From: Bacillota bacterium
GTDB taxonomy: Bacteria > Bacillota > Clostridia > Clostridiales > Clostridiaceae
Reading direction: 5' to 3'
Assembly: GCA_021781655.1 (NCBI GenBank)
Contig: JAJXWJ010000003.1
Location: 1-64,000, forward strand
Length of the DNA: 64,000 nt
Positions 44,415 to 55,824 of this stretch are shown one piece after another. The first letter of the stretch is position 1. The number at the start of each line of letters is the position of its first letter. Both the position numbers and the translations under genes were made by a program. The notes below the pieces were generated by a model. The model saw only the letters and a program-made list of their open reading frames with translations. It did not search any database and had not been told where the DNA came from.

Positions 44415-46154
44415 ATGATAAAAGAAGCAATATACCATAAAGTTGATTCTGACTATAGTTATGGAATCAATAAAAATGAATTTATAATTAAAATCCGAAC
44501 AAAAAAGGATAATATAGATAACGTAAATTTGATATATGCAGATAAGTATAAGAACATGGAAAATAAAGAAACCATATGTGTAAAAATGAACAAGGTGGCT
44601 ACAGATGGTATTTTTGATTATTATGAAAAATTAATAAATATAGAAATGATATGCCTTGTTTATATATTCGAATTGTCAAAAGGAGAAGAAAAAATTTATT
44701 ATGGTAATTATAATTTCTTTGAAGAAATACCAGAAGAAAATGTTCCTTTTTTTAGCAAACCATCTATGGCAGAAAAAGACTTATTTATAGTTCCAGAATG
44801 GGCTAAAAAAGCTATTGTATATCAAATTTTTCCAGAAAGATTTTGCAATGGAGATAAAACTATCAGTCCTAAAAATGTGATGCCTTGGTATTCTAAGGTT
44901 GATCGTGAAATCATGCTTGGAGGAGATTTAAGAGGTATAATTAATAAGCTTTCATATTTAGAAAAGTTAGGAATTAATACTTTATATTTAACTCCAGTTT
45001 TTGAAGCAGGCTCCAATCATAAGTATGATACCTTTAATTATTTTAAAATAGACCCACAGTTTGGTGATTTAGAAGTTTTAAAAGAATTAGTTAAAAAGGC
45101 ACATGATAAAGGTATTAGAGTTATTTTAGATGCTGTATTTAATCATAGCGGCATAGATTTTCATCCTTTTAAAGATGTTATAGAAAAAGGTGAACAATCG
45201 GAATATAAGGATTGGTTTCAAGTTAAAAGTTTTCCAATAGAAATTAAAGAAGATCCAGATTATGCAACCTTTGCATATCATGGCTACATGCCAAAGCTAA
45301 TGACTAAAAATCCAAAGGTGAAGGACTACTTAATAAGTGTTGCTACATATTGGATTGAAGAAGCAGATATAGATGGCTGGAGACTGGATGTGGCAGATGA
45401 AATCGACCATGATTTTTGGAGAGCCTTTAGAAAAGCTGTAAAAAAAGCAAAAAGTGATGCACTAATAATTGGTGAGGTATGGTATGATTCAAGCTCCTGG
45501 CTAAAAGGTGATCAATTTGATTCAGTAATGAATTATGAATTTCAAAAAGCGGTTAGTGATTTTGTTATAAATGAAGAATATACACCAAAGCAATTTGAAA
45601 ATAAATTAGGTTTTATAAGAGGACTTTATATGCTTCCTGCATATAAAACACTTTGGAATTTAATTGATAGCCATGATACACCAAGATTTCTTTACAAGGC
45701 TGGAGAAGATAAAGAAAAATTAAAATTGGCTGCATTTTTACAATTTACAATGCCAGGTGCTCCTATGATATTTTATGGAGATGAAGTTGGTATGACAGGA
45801 GAAGATGATCCTGATTGTAGAAGAGGAATGCTTTGGGATGAAGAAAAACAAGACAAAGTAATGTTTGAATATTATCAAAGGCTTATTGTTCTTAGAAAAG
45901 AATATGATGCTTTAAGCATTGGTGAATATATAACTATTTATACAGATGAAAATTTATATGGTTATAGAAGAAAATATGAGAAATGCATTCTAGATATTTA
46001 TGTGAATAAGGGGAATGAGCCGGCAAATCTAACATTAACTGAAGCAGGAAAAGCAGTTGTTGATATTTTCACTAATGAAAAATATGAGGCTAAAGACGGA
46101 AAAATAGTAATAGACATAGCTCCAAAAAAAGGAATTATATTGAAAACAATATAA
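44415..46154 (+). CDS. Neopullulanase / cyclomaltodextrinase-like GH13 enzyme
   Basis: 579 residues. A non-catalytic N-terminal domain (about 1-125, CBM34-like) precedes the barrel with [30 protein letters not shown] (nucleophile Asp), [13 protein letters not shown] (acid/base Glu) and [11 protein letters not shown]. Such enzymes split cyclodextrins, pullulan or maltodextrins in the cytoplasm. Last gene of the maltodextrin operon, 35 bases after MalG. Confidence 0.9.
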   Translation: MIKEAIYHKVDSDYSYGINKNEFIIKIRTKKDNIDNVNLIYADKYKNMENKETICVKMNKVATDGIFDYYEKLINIEMICLVYIFELSKGEEKIYYGNYNFFEEIPEENVPFFSKPSMAEKDLFIVPEWAKKAIVYQIFPERFCNGDKTISPKNVMPWYSKVDREIMLGGDLRGIINKLSYLEKLGINTLYLTPVFEAGSNHKYDTFNYFKIDPQFGDLEVLKELVKKAHDKGIRVILDAVFNHSGIDFHPFKDVIEKGEQSEYKDWFQVKSFPIEIKEDPDYATFAYHGYMPKLMTKNPKVKDYLISVATYWIEEADIDGWRLDVADEIDHDFWRAFRKAVKKAKSDALIIGEVWYDSSSWLKGDQFDSVMNYEFQKAVSDFVINEEYTPKQFENKLGFIRGLYMLPAYKTLWNLIDSHDTPRFLYKAGEDKEKLKLAAFLQFTMPGAPMIFYGDEVGMTGEDDPDCRRGMLWDEEKQDKVMFEYYQRLIVLRKEYDALSIGEYITIYTDENLYGYRRKYEKCILDIYVNKGNEPANLTLTEAGKAVVDIFTNEKYEAKDGKIVIDIAPKKGIILKTI

Positions 46155-46185
46155 TTTAATCATTACCGAAGATGGTGGGGATAAA

Positions 46186-48315
46186 ATGAACTTGAAATTT
46201 TTGGTTAAAGACAAGAAAAATAAAAGAAAAATAAATTTTGATATATTAAGGAATTTAAAAGAAATATTACCCGAACTTAAAATTAGAAATGGTCTTTTAA
46301 GAAAGTTACTTTTTAATTTCACCTTGATTATAGTTTTGTCACTTTTCATATTAGCTTTAATTACATTTTTCGTAATTAAGGAAAAGACAACTTCTGATTT
46401 TAAATCTTCAACAATGGAAATACTAAATCAAAATAAAAATTATATTGAACTTATTAATTCTGAAGTTGAAAATTCATCATATGAATTGATTTCAAATAAA
46501 AATCTAGAAGATTTATTAGGGACAAAAACTAATGATTACTATCAAATAAGTACAATTACTACAGGTATAAAACAGGACTATTTAGATCCTATAACAGGAT
46601 TGAATTCATTAATTCAAAGTGCTACAATTTTTAATACAAATGGTCTTTCAACTACTACTTTAGTACATAACACTTTTAGTAAAGATACTATGAATAGTTT
46701 AGAGGAGCAGTCGTGGTACAAAGAAGCTATTGCATTAAATGGAAAATCATTTTGGCTGCCACCACATAAAATAAATTATCCTCCACAACAAAGTGATAAT
46801 TTGGTTATTTCATTAGTAAGATCCATTCAAAGCTCTGATGGATATAATAATGTGGGGGTAGTACAACTAGATTTAGATCCTAATATAATCACTTCAAAAC
46901 TTCAAAATGCAAAGATTGGAAAAAATGGCTACATATTAGTTATTGCTCCAGATGGTACTATTATCTCTGATAAAAATACAAAGTTAATTGGAACTAAGAT
47001 AACCGATGCTTACTTTAATAGCATTAAAAATAAAACTTCAGGCGATTTCCAATTTAAAGCGGGAAATGTAGATATGTATGGAGTTTTTGCAACAACAAAT
47101 ACCACTGGATGGAAAATAGTTGGTGTAGTTCCACAATCAGAACTTTCGTCTACAGCATATACAATAGGGTTCATAATATTACTTATATCTATTTTATGTA
47201 TTTTGGTTTCTATGATTATTGCTGCAGCGGTAACACTTAGTATAACAAAACCTATAAAAAGTATAATTTCTGTAGCTAAAGTTGTTGCTACTGGTGATTT
47301 TACTAAAAAGTGTAGTGAAGATTATAATATTTTAGAAATAAATAATTTAAGCAGCGTATTTAATATAATGATAGATCAATTAAAGGAAATACTTAAAAAT
47401 GCTATAACACTTGCTGAAGATAGTGAAAAAACTTCAGATGAGCTATTAAAAATTACAAATAGTTTGAAAGATTCATCTTTTGGAGTTACAGAAGCAGTTC
47501 AAAATATATCTTCAGATTCAGTAGAACAAACAAAAGAAATTTTTAATTGTGTTGAAGTTTCAAACAAGTTAAATGATGAAATAAGTAAAGCGATTAACCA
47601 CTTAATGAGTATTAATATATATACAGATAAATCTATGGAACTTTTAAATGAAGGTAATTATAAAATAAGTGAATTAAATAATACTTCCATAAATAATTCT
47701 AAAACTATGGCATCCTTAATGGATACTATTAAAAAATTGAGTAATGATACAAAAAATATCATTATAATATTAGATAAAATAAATAAAATTAACGAACAAA
47801 CTAACCTTCTTGCCTTAAATGCGTCTATTGAAGCAGCTAGAGCAGGTGAAGCCGGAAAAGGTTTTTCAGTAGTAGCAGATGAAATAAGAAAATTGGCTGA
47901 ACAGTCAAAGGTTTCATCATTTGAAATATCTAAAGTTATCGATATTATAAATGCCTCAATAAAAGATTCCATAGATATATCAATAAAAACCCAAACTGCT
48001 TTTCAAGTTGAACTTGATCAAGTTTCTGAAAATCTTCAATCCTTTGGTGAAATTAAAAATTCTATTGAAGATATACAGCAGTCAGTAAAAACAAGCATTA
48101 CAGCAATTAATGTAATCGATGAGGACAAACAAATACTTAGTAATAACATTACTGAAATAGCTTTGATTTCAGAAAAAAATAGTGCTACCACAGAAGAAGC
48201 TTCTGCAGCCTTGCAGGAACAAATGTCTTCAAATGAATATTTGTTTAATTTGTCTAAAAGTTTAAATACAAAATCAAATGATTTAAAAAAATTGATTTTT
48301 AGATTCAAGTTTTAA
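46186..48315 (+). CDS. Methyl-accepting chemotaxis protein with Cache domain
   Basis: 709 residues. An N-terminal membrane segment (about 45-65), a dCache-type extracellular domain (about 70-320, with [14 protein letters not shown] and [14 protein letters not shown]), a second membrane segment (about 325-350), HAMP, and the cytoplasmic signalling tip [19 protein letters not shown] near residue 537. It lies 31 bases after the neopullulanase gene, so it may share its transcript and sense sugars or their binding protein; that is inference. Confidence 0.93.
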   Translation: MNLKFLVKDKKNKRKINFDILRNLKEILPELKIRNGLLRKLLFNFTLIIVLSLFILALITFFVIKEKTTSDFKSSTMEILNQNKNYIELINSEVENSSYELISNKNLEDLLGTKTNDYYQISTITTGIKQDYLDPITGLNSLIQSATIFNTNGLSTTTLVHNTFSKDTMNSLEEQSWYKEAIALNGKSFWLPPHKINYPPQQSDNLVISLVRSIQSSDGYNNVGVVQLDLDPNIITSKLQNAKIGKNGYILVIAPDGTIISDKNTKLIGTKITDAYFNSIKNKTSGDFQFKAGNVDMYGVFATTNTTGWKIVGVVPQSELSSTAYTIGFIILLISILCILVSMIIAAAVTLSITKPIKSIISVAKVVATGDFTKKCSEDYNILEINNLSSVFNIMIDQLKEILKNAITLAEDSEKTSDELLKITNSLKDSSFGVTEAVQNISSDSVEQTKEIFNCVEVSNKLNDEISKAINHLMSINIYTDKSMELLNEGNYKISELNNTSINNSKTMASLMDTIKKLSNDTKNIIIILDKINKINEQTNLLALNASIEAARAGEAGKGFSVVADEIRKLAEQSKVSSFEISKVIDIINASIKDSIDISIKTQTAFQVELDQVSENLQSFGEIKNSIEDIQQSVKTSITAINVIDEDKQILSNNITEIALISEKNSATTEEASAALQEQMSSNEYLFNLSKSLNTKSNDLKKLIFRFKF

Positions 48316-48378
48316 CATTCAATAGTATTTTGATATAGTTATGTTAGTTCCCCCATTTACTATATTGAAAATAAAAAA

Positions 48379-48420
48379 TGCTGCCTAGTAATAAAAAATG
48401 TTTGCTAGGCAGTATTTTTT
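48379..48420 (+). terminator. Terminator after the chemoreceptor gene
   Basis: TGCTGCCTAGTAA (48379-48391) pairs with TTTGCTAGGCAGTA (48401-48414), followed by six Ts. A strong stop for the maltodextrin-chemoreceptor unit. Confidence 0.88.
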
Positions 48421-48518
48421 ATTTTTCTTTAATCAATTATTAACATGTGCTTTAACAAAATAAAATAAAAGATGATATAATTATTTATGAAATAAAAGGT
48501 TAGAATTGAGGAGATAAA

Positions 48519-49223
48519 ATGAATAACGAAATAGTAAAATTATATTTTATGAGACATGGACAAACTATCATAAATAAGGCTAATAGAGTTCAAGGTTGGT
48601 GTGATGGAGTTCTTACAGAAGAAGGTTTAAAGATAGCAGAACTGACAGCTAAAGGTTTAAGAGACATCGAATTCAAGGCAGTCTATAGCAGCGATCTTGG
48701 ACGAGCTAGTAAAACGGCAAAAATAGTTATAAATGCAAATAGAGCTAGCAAAAATATAAAATTAAAAGAAATGTCAGAATTAAGAGAAATGTGTTTTGGA
48801 AAATATGAAGGTGAGCTAGAAGCTGTATTCGCTAAAGATTTGATGACTTATTTGAAAGTAAGTTCTTTTAAGGAAGCCATGGAAAAGTATCCTGACTTTG
48901 GAAGAGCTTTTGCAGATACTTGTGCAGCACTTGATGATACAGGAATTGCTGAAAATTATGAAAGTCTAATAAGAAGAATAAAAAGTGGAATTGATAAAAT
49001 AATTGAAGAAGTTTTAGAGTTAGGCGGTGGAAATGTACTTATTGTAGTGCATGGGGGAATGCTTATGAATCTTCTTAATTTTATAGATGAAAATTTAGAT
49101 ATTAATTTTATAGAAAATTCCAGCATTTCTTTAGTTGAATATGAAAATAAAAAATATAAAATAATATCAGTTAGCGATATGAGTTATAAAATAGCAGGAG
49201 AAAAAATAGAGGCTATAAATTAG
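48519..49223 (+). CDS. Histidine phosphatase / phosphoglycerate-mutase family
   Basis: 234 residues. Catalytic YFMRHGQTIINKANRVQGWCD (phospho-histidine in RHG), SSDLGRASKTA, LREMCFGKYEGE and VVHGGMLMNLL. Members remove phosphate from sugar phosphates, cofactors or proteins; the specific substrate is not visible. Single gene with GAGGAG ribosome site. Confidence 0.9.
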   Translation: MNNEIVKLYFMRHGQTIINKANRVQGWCDGVLTEEGLKIAELTAKGLRDIEFKAVYSSDLGRASKTAKIVINANRASKNIKLKEMSELREMCFGKYEGELEAVFAKDLMTYLKVSSFKEAMEKYPDFGRAFADTCAALDDTGIAENYESLIRRIKSGIDKIIEEVLELGGGNVLIVVHGGMLMNLLNFIDENLDINFIENSSISLVEYENKKYKIISVSDMSYKIAGEKIEAIN

Positions 49224-49292
49224 TGTCCACTATTAAAATGTATCAATACAGCATTTTTTTTAACAGGAACTATATGGGTAATTAACCATGGA

Positions 49293-49475
49293 ATGAAAAA
49301 TCACTTGATTTTTCAGAGTGGGAGAGTTTGGATAGATATGTCTTGGTCTGCTGCTATTGGTGTTTTTGTAGCTTCACTAGTATTAGGTGGTAAAGTAAAA
49401 AGATCATTTAAAAACATAGGCGCAGCTGTTGTAGCAGGAATTTTGAGTGGAATAGTTTTATGGCTTTTGAGTTAA
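49293..49475 (+). CDS. Small hydrophobic protein, possibly 5'-truncated
   Basis: 60 residues with two hydrophobic stretches (SWSAAIGVFVASLVLGG and NIGAAVVAGILSGIVLWLLS). The frame is open back to 49224 and reads as another hydrophobic helix (INTAFFLTGTIWVINHG), but without a start codon. There is no good ribosome site at 49293. It may be the remains of a longer membrane protein. It ends convergently, overlapping the MocR gene end by four bases. Confidence 0.4.
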   Translation: MKNHLIFQSGRVWIDMSWSAAIGVFVASLVLGGKVKRSFKNIGAAVVAGILSGIVLWLLS

Positions 49476-50830
49476 AAGCTATAATTATATAGTTTATCTA
49501 ATTCTTCAACAATTATATCCATACCTTTCTTTATTTCCTGAGTGCTGACGCAGGCTATGCTTAGTCTTATTCCCTTTTTATAGTTTTCCTTGTCATAATA
49601 ATATCTATCTCCTGGTGACACAAGTACCTTTCGATTTTTTAAAGCTTCTACCAATTTTTTTTCATCAATATAATCTGGAAGCAAAAGATAAAAGTAGAAA
49701 CAGTTTTTTCCTCCAATTGGTTTAATGTCAAATCGTTTAAGCCTCTTTAGATTTTGCTGCAAAAGGATACTTTTTTCTTTTATTTCTTTTTTCATAGATG
49801 CAGTGTGCTTAAATAATATACCGCTTCTAATATAAATTTCAAAGGTTGCTTGGGATATAAGTGAAGCAGTAAAGTAAGAGGTGTAATATGACAATTCAAT
49901 TTGGTACTTAAAGCTTTCTAAAAGGCAGTCTGGCATAATAGAAAGACCAAGCCTAATCCATGGAAGTATTTTAGAAAAACTTTTTAAATAAATAAAATGC
50001 TTTCTATCTCCAAAAGAAAAAATAGGGTCATATTTTGTATCGGTACTTAAATCTCCAAAATAGTCGTCTTCTACGATAAAAACATCATGTTTAATTGCAA
50101 GCTTTGCTATTTCTTTATTTTGTTTTGTACTGTAAGAGGTTCCTAATGGGTTATGGTTTCTAGGTACAGTATAAAAAAATTTAATGGAGTTATTTTTAAA
50201 AATTTGTTCTAATATTTTTAAATCTATGCCTTTTTCATCTCGCTTAATAGTAATTACCTCTAAATTAGAATATCTCAAAAATTCACTGAAAAATCTATAT
50301 GTAGGGTCCTCTATTAAAATTTTTATTTTACCATTTGGGAAATCCATTTTACTTATAATGCTTAATACTTGCTGAATGCCTAAATTTATAAAAATATTAT
50401 GTGACGATGTAAAAATTTGAAAGTTGGATAAATAATTTGGTAATACATTTTTTAATGATTCTACTCCGCCTCCAGAAGTATTAATAAGAGAATTATTTGT
50501 ATAAATATCTACAGCTCTGTCGAGACAATGCTTAAGATCTGGAGTATTCATATTTCCTATTATTAAGTTTCCTGTAGAGAAATTAATGATATCTGACATT
50601 TTATGATTGTTTGAAATGTGGTTTTCAACTATATAAAATCCGCTTTGAGGAATAGAATAAATTATATGTTTATTCTTTAAGGAGTCAAAAGCCTTTACTA
50701 TAGTATTATTTGAACAATTATATATTTTGCTTAGTTCTCTTACAGAAGGAAGTTTTTTTCCGGCAGCATAAACTTTGTTTTCAATATCTTTAATTAATTC
50801 ATCAGCCACTAATTCATATGTATAACTCAA
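49472..50830 (-). CDS. MocR-type GntR/aminotransferase regulator
   Basis: 452 residues on the minus strand: N-terminal GntR helix-turn-helix (about 1-75, KLPSVRELSKIYNCSNNTIVKAF), then an aminotransferase fold I domain with the PLP lysine likely in YLKSFSKILPWIRLG. MocR proteins regulate vitamin B6, GABA, taurine or cell-wall genes. The target is not evident; it is divergent from the response regulator gene at 50969, which is a candidate. Confidence 0.9.
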   Translation of the reverse strand: MSYTYELVADELIKDIENKVYAAGKKLPSVRELSKIYNCSNNTIVKAFDSLKNKHIIYSIPQSGFYIVENHISNNHKMSDIINFSTGNLIIGNMNTPDLKHCLDRAVDIYTNNSLINTSGGGVESLKNVLPNYLSNFQIFTSSHNIFINLGIQQVLSIISKMDFPNGKIKILIEDPTYRFFSEFLRYSNLEVITIKRDEKGIDLKILEQIFKNNSIKFFYTVPRNHNPLGTSYSTKQNKEIAKLAIKHDVFIVEDDYFGDLSTDTKYDPIFSFGDRKHFIYLKSFSKILPWIRLGLSIMPDCLLESFKYQIELSYYTSYFTASLISQATFEIYIRSGILFKHTASMKKEIKEKSILLQQNLKRLKRFDIKPIGGKNCFYFYLLLPDYIDEKKLVEALKNRKVLVSPGDRYYYDKENYKKGIRLSIACVSTQEIKKGMDIIVEELDKLYNYSF

Positions 50831-50968
50831 AAAATATCACCTCATGAAATTTAAATATAAACAGTTTATAATTATAGTAACATCATTATTGTTATTTTTC
50901 TATGAAATGTATTGATTTTTATATAATAAGTATGCTTTAATTAGCTAAAACTAAAATGAGGTGGTAAA

Positions 50969-51661
50969 ATGCCTGTTTTGTCAAAAGATAAAGTAAATAT
51001 TTTGGTAGTAGATGATGAGATTAACATAACAGAATTTATAAAAATGGGATTAGAAGCAGAAGGCTTTGCGGTATATATAGCTTATGATGGTAACGAAGCA
51101 ATAGAACTTTCAAAAAAAATCAAACCACAAATTGTAATTTTAGATATAATGCTCCCGGGCATTAATGGATATGATGTTTGCTCCATTTTAAAAACTATAA
51201 TTGATACTTCTGTAATAATGCTTTCTGCTAAGGATGAAATAGACGATAGGGTTAAAGGTTTAAATTTAGGTGCAGATGACTATATGGTAAAACCTTTTAG
51301 TTTTAAAGAGTTACTTGCAAGGATAAATGCTAGACTAAGAAATAATAGTTTAGATGTAACCTCAGCAAATTTTGTGGCAGGCGACTTTGTACTTAAAGAT
51401 GAAGCCCATGAAATACTTTACAAAAATGTGCTTTTAGAGCTTTCACCAACAGAATATAATCTTCTCAAGCTTTTAATAATAAATAAAGGCATAGTTTTAA
51501 GCAAGTCTTCTATTTTAGAAAAGGTTTGGGGTTATGACTTTAATGGAGAAGAAAATATAGTTGAGGTCTATATTAGATATATAAGAGATAAAATTGGTGA
51601 TAAAGAGCACAATATAATTCGTACTATTAGAGGTGCTGGGTATAAGGTGGTAGAAAAGTGA
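50969..51661 (+). CDS. OmpR/PhoB-type response regulator
   Basis: 230 residues. Receiver domain with ILVVDDEINITEF, phospho-Asp in IVILDIMLPG, and the KPF motif; C-terminal winged helix ending in RTIRGAGYKV. Overlaps the histidine kinase gene by four bases (GTGA). Confidence 0.95.
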   Translation: MPVLSKDKVNILVVDDEINITEFIKMGLEAEGFAVYIAYDGNEAIELSKKIKPQIVILDIMLPGINGYDVCSILKTIIDTSVIMLSAKDEIDDRVKGLNLGADDYMVKPFSFKELLARINARLRNNSLDVTSANFVAGDFVLKDEAHEILYKNVLLELSPTEYNLLKLLIINKGIVLSKSSILEKVWGYDFNGEENIVEVYIRYIRDKIGDKEHNIIRTIRGAGYKVVEK

Positions 51662-53175
51662 AAAGGTTAAAGGAATTAGTACAATTTAAAAGTCTTAGAT
51701 GGAAATTGCTATCTAGATTCATTTTAATTTTAATTTTCCTACTCGTTATAATCGAAGTTTTTCAATATGTAACACTAAAGAATTTTCTTTATTCCAGTAA
51801 AGAACAAATATTAGATGCGAGGTTTTACAATTTAATTCCTTATAGTTCTAATATAAAGAAAGAAGCAGATGTAAAAAATGATGCTTCTGAACTAATTAAT
51901 TTGACTTTAGATGAAAATATGACTGCTGCTATTATTAATAGCGATGGCAATATTGTAGAAGCAAAAAACAATTCTCTTTTAACGCTTCAAAATAAAAATG
52001 CTATAGGTAATGGTCCTATACATAATGATGAAAAGGATATAGAAGTTTTACAAGTACCTAAGCTTTCAGCTACACAATATAAGAATTTATTAAAGCAGCC
52101 TGGAACTTTAGAAGGCTATACATTGATAAAGGACAGTAATGGGAACACTCAGATTGTTGGATTTAGAAAGATAGGAAATTTGAATTCCCCATTGGGTTTA
52201 GTACAGTTAAGTACTTCTTCAAGTTCAGTTGAGGATATAATTTTTAGGCAAATATATATTTTTATTATTGCTGCCTTTATAGTACTTATTATTGGATCAA
52301 TAATAGCAGGTAAAGCATTTAAAATTACGTTAAAGCCGCTTTATAAGATGACAGATACAGTGGGAGACATAGATGCAAATCAGCTAAATTTAAGGTTACC
52401 AATAAACAATAATCAGATTGAAATAGATAGACTTTCAGTAGCCTTCAATAACATGATGGAAAGAATAGAAATTTCCTTTAACAAAGAGCAAGAGACTAGA
52501 GAAAGAATGAGACAATTTCTTTCTGATGCCTCTCATGAACTCAGAACCCCCTTAACTTCTATTCATGGCTTTGTTGAAGTGCTTTTAAGAGGTGCGGCAA
52601 AAAATGAAGAACAGCTAGATTTAGCACTTAACAGCATTTTGATGGAAAGCGATAGATTAACTAAGCTAGTTAATGATTTGCTCTTATTAAACAGGTTAGA
52701 TCAACACCTGTCACAGGAAATGAAGCTTGAAAGCTTACAAGATATAATAAATGAAATTTATCCACAACTTGAAATTTTATGCGGTAAGCGAAGCTTGAAG
52801 CTTGATTTTGAAAAAAACTTAAAAATAATCGCTAATAGAAATCAAATTAAACAGGTAGTTTTCAATCTTGTACAAAATTCAGTTAACCATACACTAGAAA
52901 AGGATGGACAAATTGAAATTTCCGTTGAGAACGCTAACAAATTTGCAGTAATTAAAGTTACGGATAACGGTTCAGGAATACAAAAGGATCAATTAAATAA
53001 AATTTTTGATAGATTTTTTAGGAGCGAAGCCCATAGGTCTCGAAAGCAAGGAGGCTATGGATTAGGGTTATCTATAGTTAAATCCATAGTTGATGCTCAT
53101 AACGGAAAGATAGAAGTTATGAGTGAATACGGCAAAGGAACTACAATTTTAGTTTGTTTTAAAAGGGAAAAATGA
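51658..53175 (+). CDS. Membrane sensor histidine kinase
   Basis: 505 residues. Membrane segments near residues 15-38 and about 197-220 enclose an extracellular sensor domain of about 155 residues; then HAMP, H-box DASHELRTPLTSIHGF, and ATPase domain with NLVQNSVNHT and GGYGLGLSIVKSIV. Partner of the preceding regulator. The stimulus is unknown. Confidence 0.95.
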   Translation: MKRLKELVQFKSLRWKLLSRFILILIFLLVIIEVFQYVTLKNFLYSSKEQILDARFYNLIPYSSNIKKEADVKNDASELINLTLDENMTAAIINSDGNIVEAKNNSLLTLQNKNAIGNGPIHNDEKDIEVLQVPKLSATQYKNLLKQPGTLEGYTLIKDSNGNTQIVGFRKIGNLNSPLGLVQLSTSSSSVEDIIFRQIYIFIIAAFIVLIIGSIIAGKAFKITLKPLYKMTDTVGDIDANQLNLRLPINNNQIEIDRLSVAFNNMMERIEISFNKEQETRERMRQFLSDASHELRTPLTSIHGFVEVLLRGAAKNEEQLDLALNSILMESDRLTKLVNDLLLLNRLDQHLSQEMKLESLQDIINEIYPQLEILCGKRSLKLDFEKNLKIIANRNQIKQVVFNLVQNSVNHTLEKDGQIEISVENANKFAVIKVTDNGSGIQKDQLNKIFDRFFRSEAHRSRKQGGYGLGLSIVKSIVDAHNGKIEVMSEYGKGTTILVCFKREK

Positions 53176-53196
53176 TGATGTTTTTTCCTTTTTTTT
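53161..53196 (+). terminator. Weak A/T hairpin terminator
   Basis: AAAAGGGAAAAA (53161 on) pairs with TTTTTTCCTTTT (53181-53192), then more Ts. Stem is mostly A-T, so it is weak. It separates the two-component genes from the YesL gene. Confidence 0.5.
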
Positions 53197-53357
53197 AATA
53201 TAAAAATAGTTTTAAAATTATTGAAAATGTTTAACTAAGGTTGTAAAATTAAATTATATTGAAAATATTGTTATTTGATTACTTTAAAGCTAGAAATAAA
53301 AATATCGTATTATTATAATTCAAAATTAATGAAAAGTAAAAGGAATTGGAGGGTACT

Positions 53358-54089
53358 ATGGGTAAAAAGAAAGAGTTTGGAGATGGAGTTTTATTTACAA
53401 TTTTTAATTATATTTGGTGGTTTTTGCTGGCAAGCTTCTATTTTGCGCTAACTAACATACTGTTTATTTTTGTTTGGTTTATAACAAATGCTAATGGAGG
53501 TTCGATTTTTAATATTGTAACTGTTATAGCCCTACTTCCAGCAGGACCAGCATTAGTTGCCTTATTTAGTGTAATGGAGAAAATCGTACGAGAAAAAGAT
53601 ATTGAATTCACTAAGTCATTTTTTAAGGCCTACAAAGATAATTTTTTGGAAGTTTTATTTTATTGGACAATATTTATTGGGATTTTAAGCATAAGTTATG
53701 CTGATATTATTTACATAAATTCAAATGTAAAAAATTCATCCTTTGCGTATATTTTAGTTTCAGCTAAATTTATTTTATTAGCAGTAGATGTTATTTTAAT
53801 TTCCACAGCATTTTATCTTTTCCCAATTATATCTAGATTGTATTTTAAAAAGAAAGATGCTATTAAAGTTGCCATGTATTATGCAATAAAAAAACTTCAT
53901 ATAACAATATTAAATTGGTTTTATTTAATAGGATTAGCATACGTAGTAATAAATATATCAAGTCCGATTTTTATTTTTTTATTTTTTAGTGTATTGTGCT
54001 ATTTGATTATTACAAATGAAAAATCCATTATAAAAGGTCTTGTGGAAAAATGTGAAGGTTTTCAAGAAAACGTTGTAACTGTGGATTAA
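53358..54089 (+). CDS. yesL: YesL-family (DUF624) membrane protein
   Basis: 243 residues, five to six membrane segments (FNYIWWFLLASFYFALTNILFIFVWF and others) with the NxxWW-type start of the DUF624 family. These proteins regularly accompany YesM/YesN two-component systems and oligosaccharide ABC importers; their role is unproved. ATG at 53358 follows GGAGGG. The gene is 23 bases from the YesM-type kinase. Confidence 0.85.
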   Translation: MGKKKEFGDGVLFTIFNYIWWFLLASFYFALTNILFIFVWFITNANGGSIFNIVTVIALLPAGPALVALFSVMEKIVREKDIEFTKSFFKAYKDNFLEVLFYWTIFIGILSISYADIIYINSNVKNSSFAYILVSAKFILLAVDVILISTAFYLFPIISRLYFKKKDAIKVAMYYAIKKLHITILNWFYLIGLAYVVINISSPIFIFLFFSVLCYLIITNEKSIIKGLVEKCEGFQENVVTVD

Positions 54090-54112
54090 AAATAGAAATG
54101 AGGTAGAAGTAT

Positions 54113-55822
54113 TTGAAAATATCAACGAAAATTTTATTTTATTATTTAGTGATTTTTATATTTTCAATGTCTTGTATCCTTGTATTCTTCGTGGAAACCG
54201 ATAAGCAGACAATATATGACAAGGTAAAACAAATGTCTTTAGACGAAGTAAAATCAATTAGTTCAAAGATGGATTATATAATTAATATTACAGATAATCA
54301 GTCAAAAATATTAATTTCAAGTGATACAATTCAAGGTATTTTAAGAGATGGAAGTGAACAAATTAATTTTTCAAATCAACAAAAGATGGACAACTATATA
54401 GCAAACTTTATGAATTTTAATGACAATATTTCGTCAATTTATATTTTTGATAATTATGGAAATAAATATTCTGTTGATTATTTATCTCAAACAAAAGCTA
54501 TTAGCTTACAGTATATAAAAAAATCTAGTTGGTATGATAAACTTATTAAGTTACAAGGAGGATACTTGTTAAAGTTAAATTCTGGAGACGAAAATAGTAG
54601 CGGTTCACAAAATTATATATCTTTGATAAGGATAATCAATGACTTGAATACTCAAAAAACTATAGGCATAATGGTAATTAATGTTTCTGAGAAATATATT
54701 AAAGATACTTTATATAATGAGAATTCATCACAGCAAAATTTTATTTTACTAGATGAAAATAATCACAATATTATTAATGCAAATACAGACAATAATAAAA
54801 ATTTATTAAAGTATGTTAAATATAACAGCAATAGTTATTCAGCCATACAAGATATAAGTAATAAACCATACGTAATAACACAATTAAAAAATCAGTATGG
54901 CTGGAAGGTTATAAGCATAAATTTACTTAATGGTCTATACACTGGAAGTAAAAATTATGACTTATTGCTTTTATTTGCAATACTAATTAATGGGATTTTA
55001 TTTGTAGTAGGTCTCATTTTTACGTCTATAATTATAACTAAACCAATACAAAAGCTTACTGAAGCAATGAAAGAAGTTGAGCTTGGTGAATTTAAAGAGG
55101 TAAATATAAAAACTGGTAATGATGAAATAGGGGAACTTAAAAATATATACAATATAATGATTGTACAAATTAGAAATCTTTTTGAAGATGTCATTGAAGA
55201 AAATAAAAGAAAAAGAAAAGCAGAATTAGATGTACTTCAAACTCAAATTAAGCCTCATTTTCTATATAATTCACTAGATGCAATAAGTTCTTTAGTTTTA
55301 TCTAGAGAAAACGATTTAGCTTTTAATTTTGTTAAAGATTTAGGTCAATTTTATAGATTATTTTTAAGCAACGGCAAAGAAGAAATTACTATTAACGAAG
55401 AGATTACTATGGTAACTCATTATTTAGAAGTTCAAAAAATAAGATTTAGTGGGAAATTTACTACAGAGGTTGATGTTGATGAAAGAGTATTAGATATCAA
55501 AATTCCAAGATTAACCTTGCAGCCGCTTGTTGAAAATGCAATAAATCATGGAATAAGAGGGAAAATAGGAAAAAGCAAAATTATGATAACAGCTTATTAT
55601 TATGAAGAACACATAATTTTATCGATAGAAGATGATGGGATAGGTATTGATGATATGACTATGGAAAATATTAAAAAGGGTGTTTTTAATGGTGTAGGAC
55701 TTAGGGCAACAATAGAAAGGCTTAATATATATTATAACTCTTTAAATGCTATGGAAATTCAAAGTGAAAAAAATAAAGGTACCAAAATAGTAATTACGAT
55801 TCCAAATGTAAAGGGGGTTTAA
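54113..55822 (+). CDS. YesM-type sensor histidine kinase
   Basis: 569 residues: N-terminal membrane segment, extracellular dCache-like sensor to about residue 280, second membrane segment, HAMP, His_kinase domain with KPHFLYNSLDAISSL (phospho-His in the FLYN box) and LQPLVENAINHGI. TTG start. With the following regulator it probably senses extracellular xylo-oligosaccharides or similar. Confidence 0.93.
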   Translation: MKISTKILFYYLVIFIFSMSCILVFFVETDKQTIYDKVKQMSLDEVKSISSKMDYIINITDNQSKILISSDTIQGILRDGSEQINFSNQQKMDNYIANFMNFNDNISSIYIFDNYGNKYSVDYLSQTKAISLQYIKKSSWYDKLIKLQGGYLLKLNSGDENSSGSQNYISLIRIINDLNTQKTIGIMVINVSEKYIKDTLYNENSSQQNFILLDENNHNIINANTDNNKNLLKYVKYNSNSYSAIQDISNKPYVITQLKNQYGWKVISINLLNGLYTGSKNYDLLLLFAILINGILFVVGLIFTSIIITKPIQKLTEAMKEVELGEFKEVNIKTGNDEIGELKNIYNIMIVQIRNLFEDVIEENKRKRKAELDVLQTQIKPHFLYNSLDAISSLVLSRENDLAFNFVKDLGQFYRLFLSNGKEEITINEEITMVTHYLEVQKIRFSGKFTTEVDVDERVLDIKIPRLTLQPLVENAINHGIRGKIGKSKIMITAYYYEEHIILSIEDDGIGIDDMTMENIKKGVFNGVGLRATIERLNIYYNSLNAMEIQSEKNKGTKIVITIPNVKGV

Positions 55823-55824
55823 AA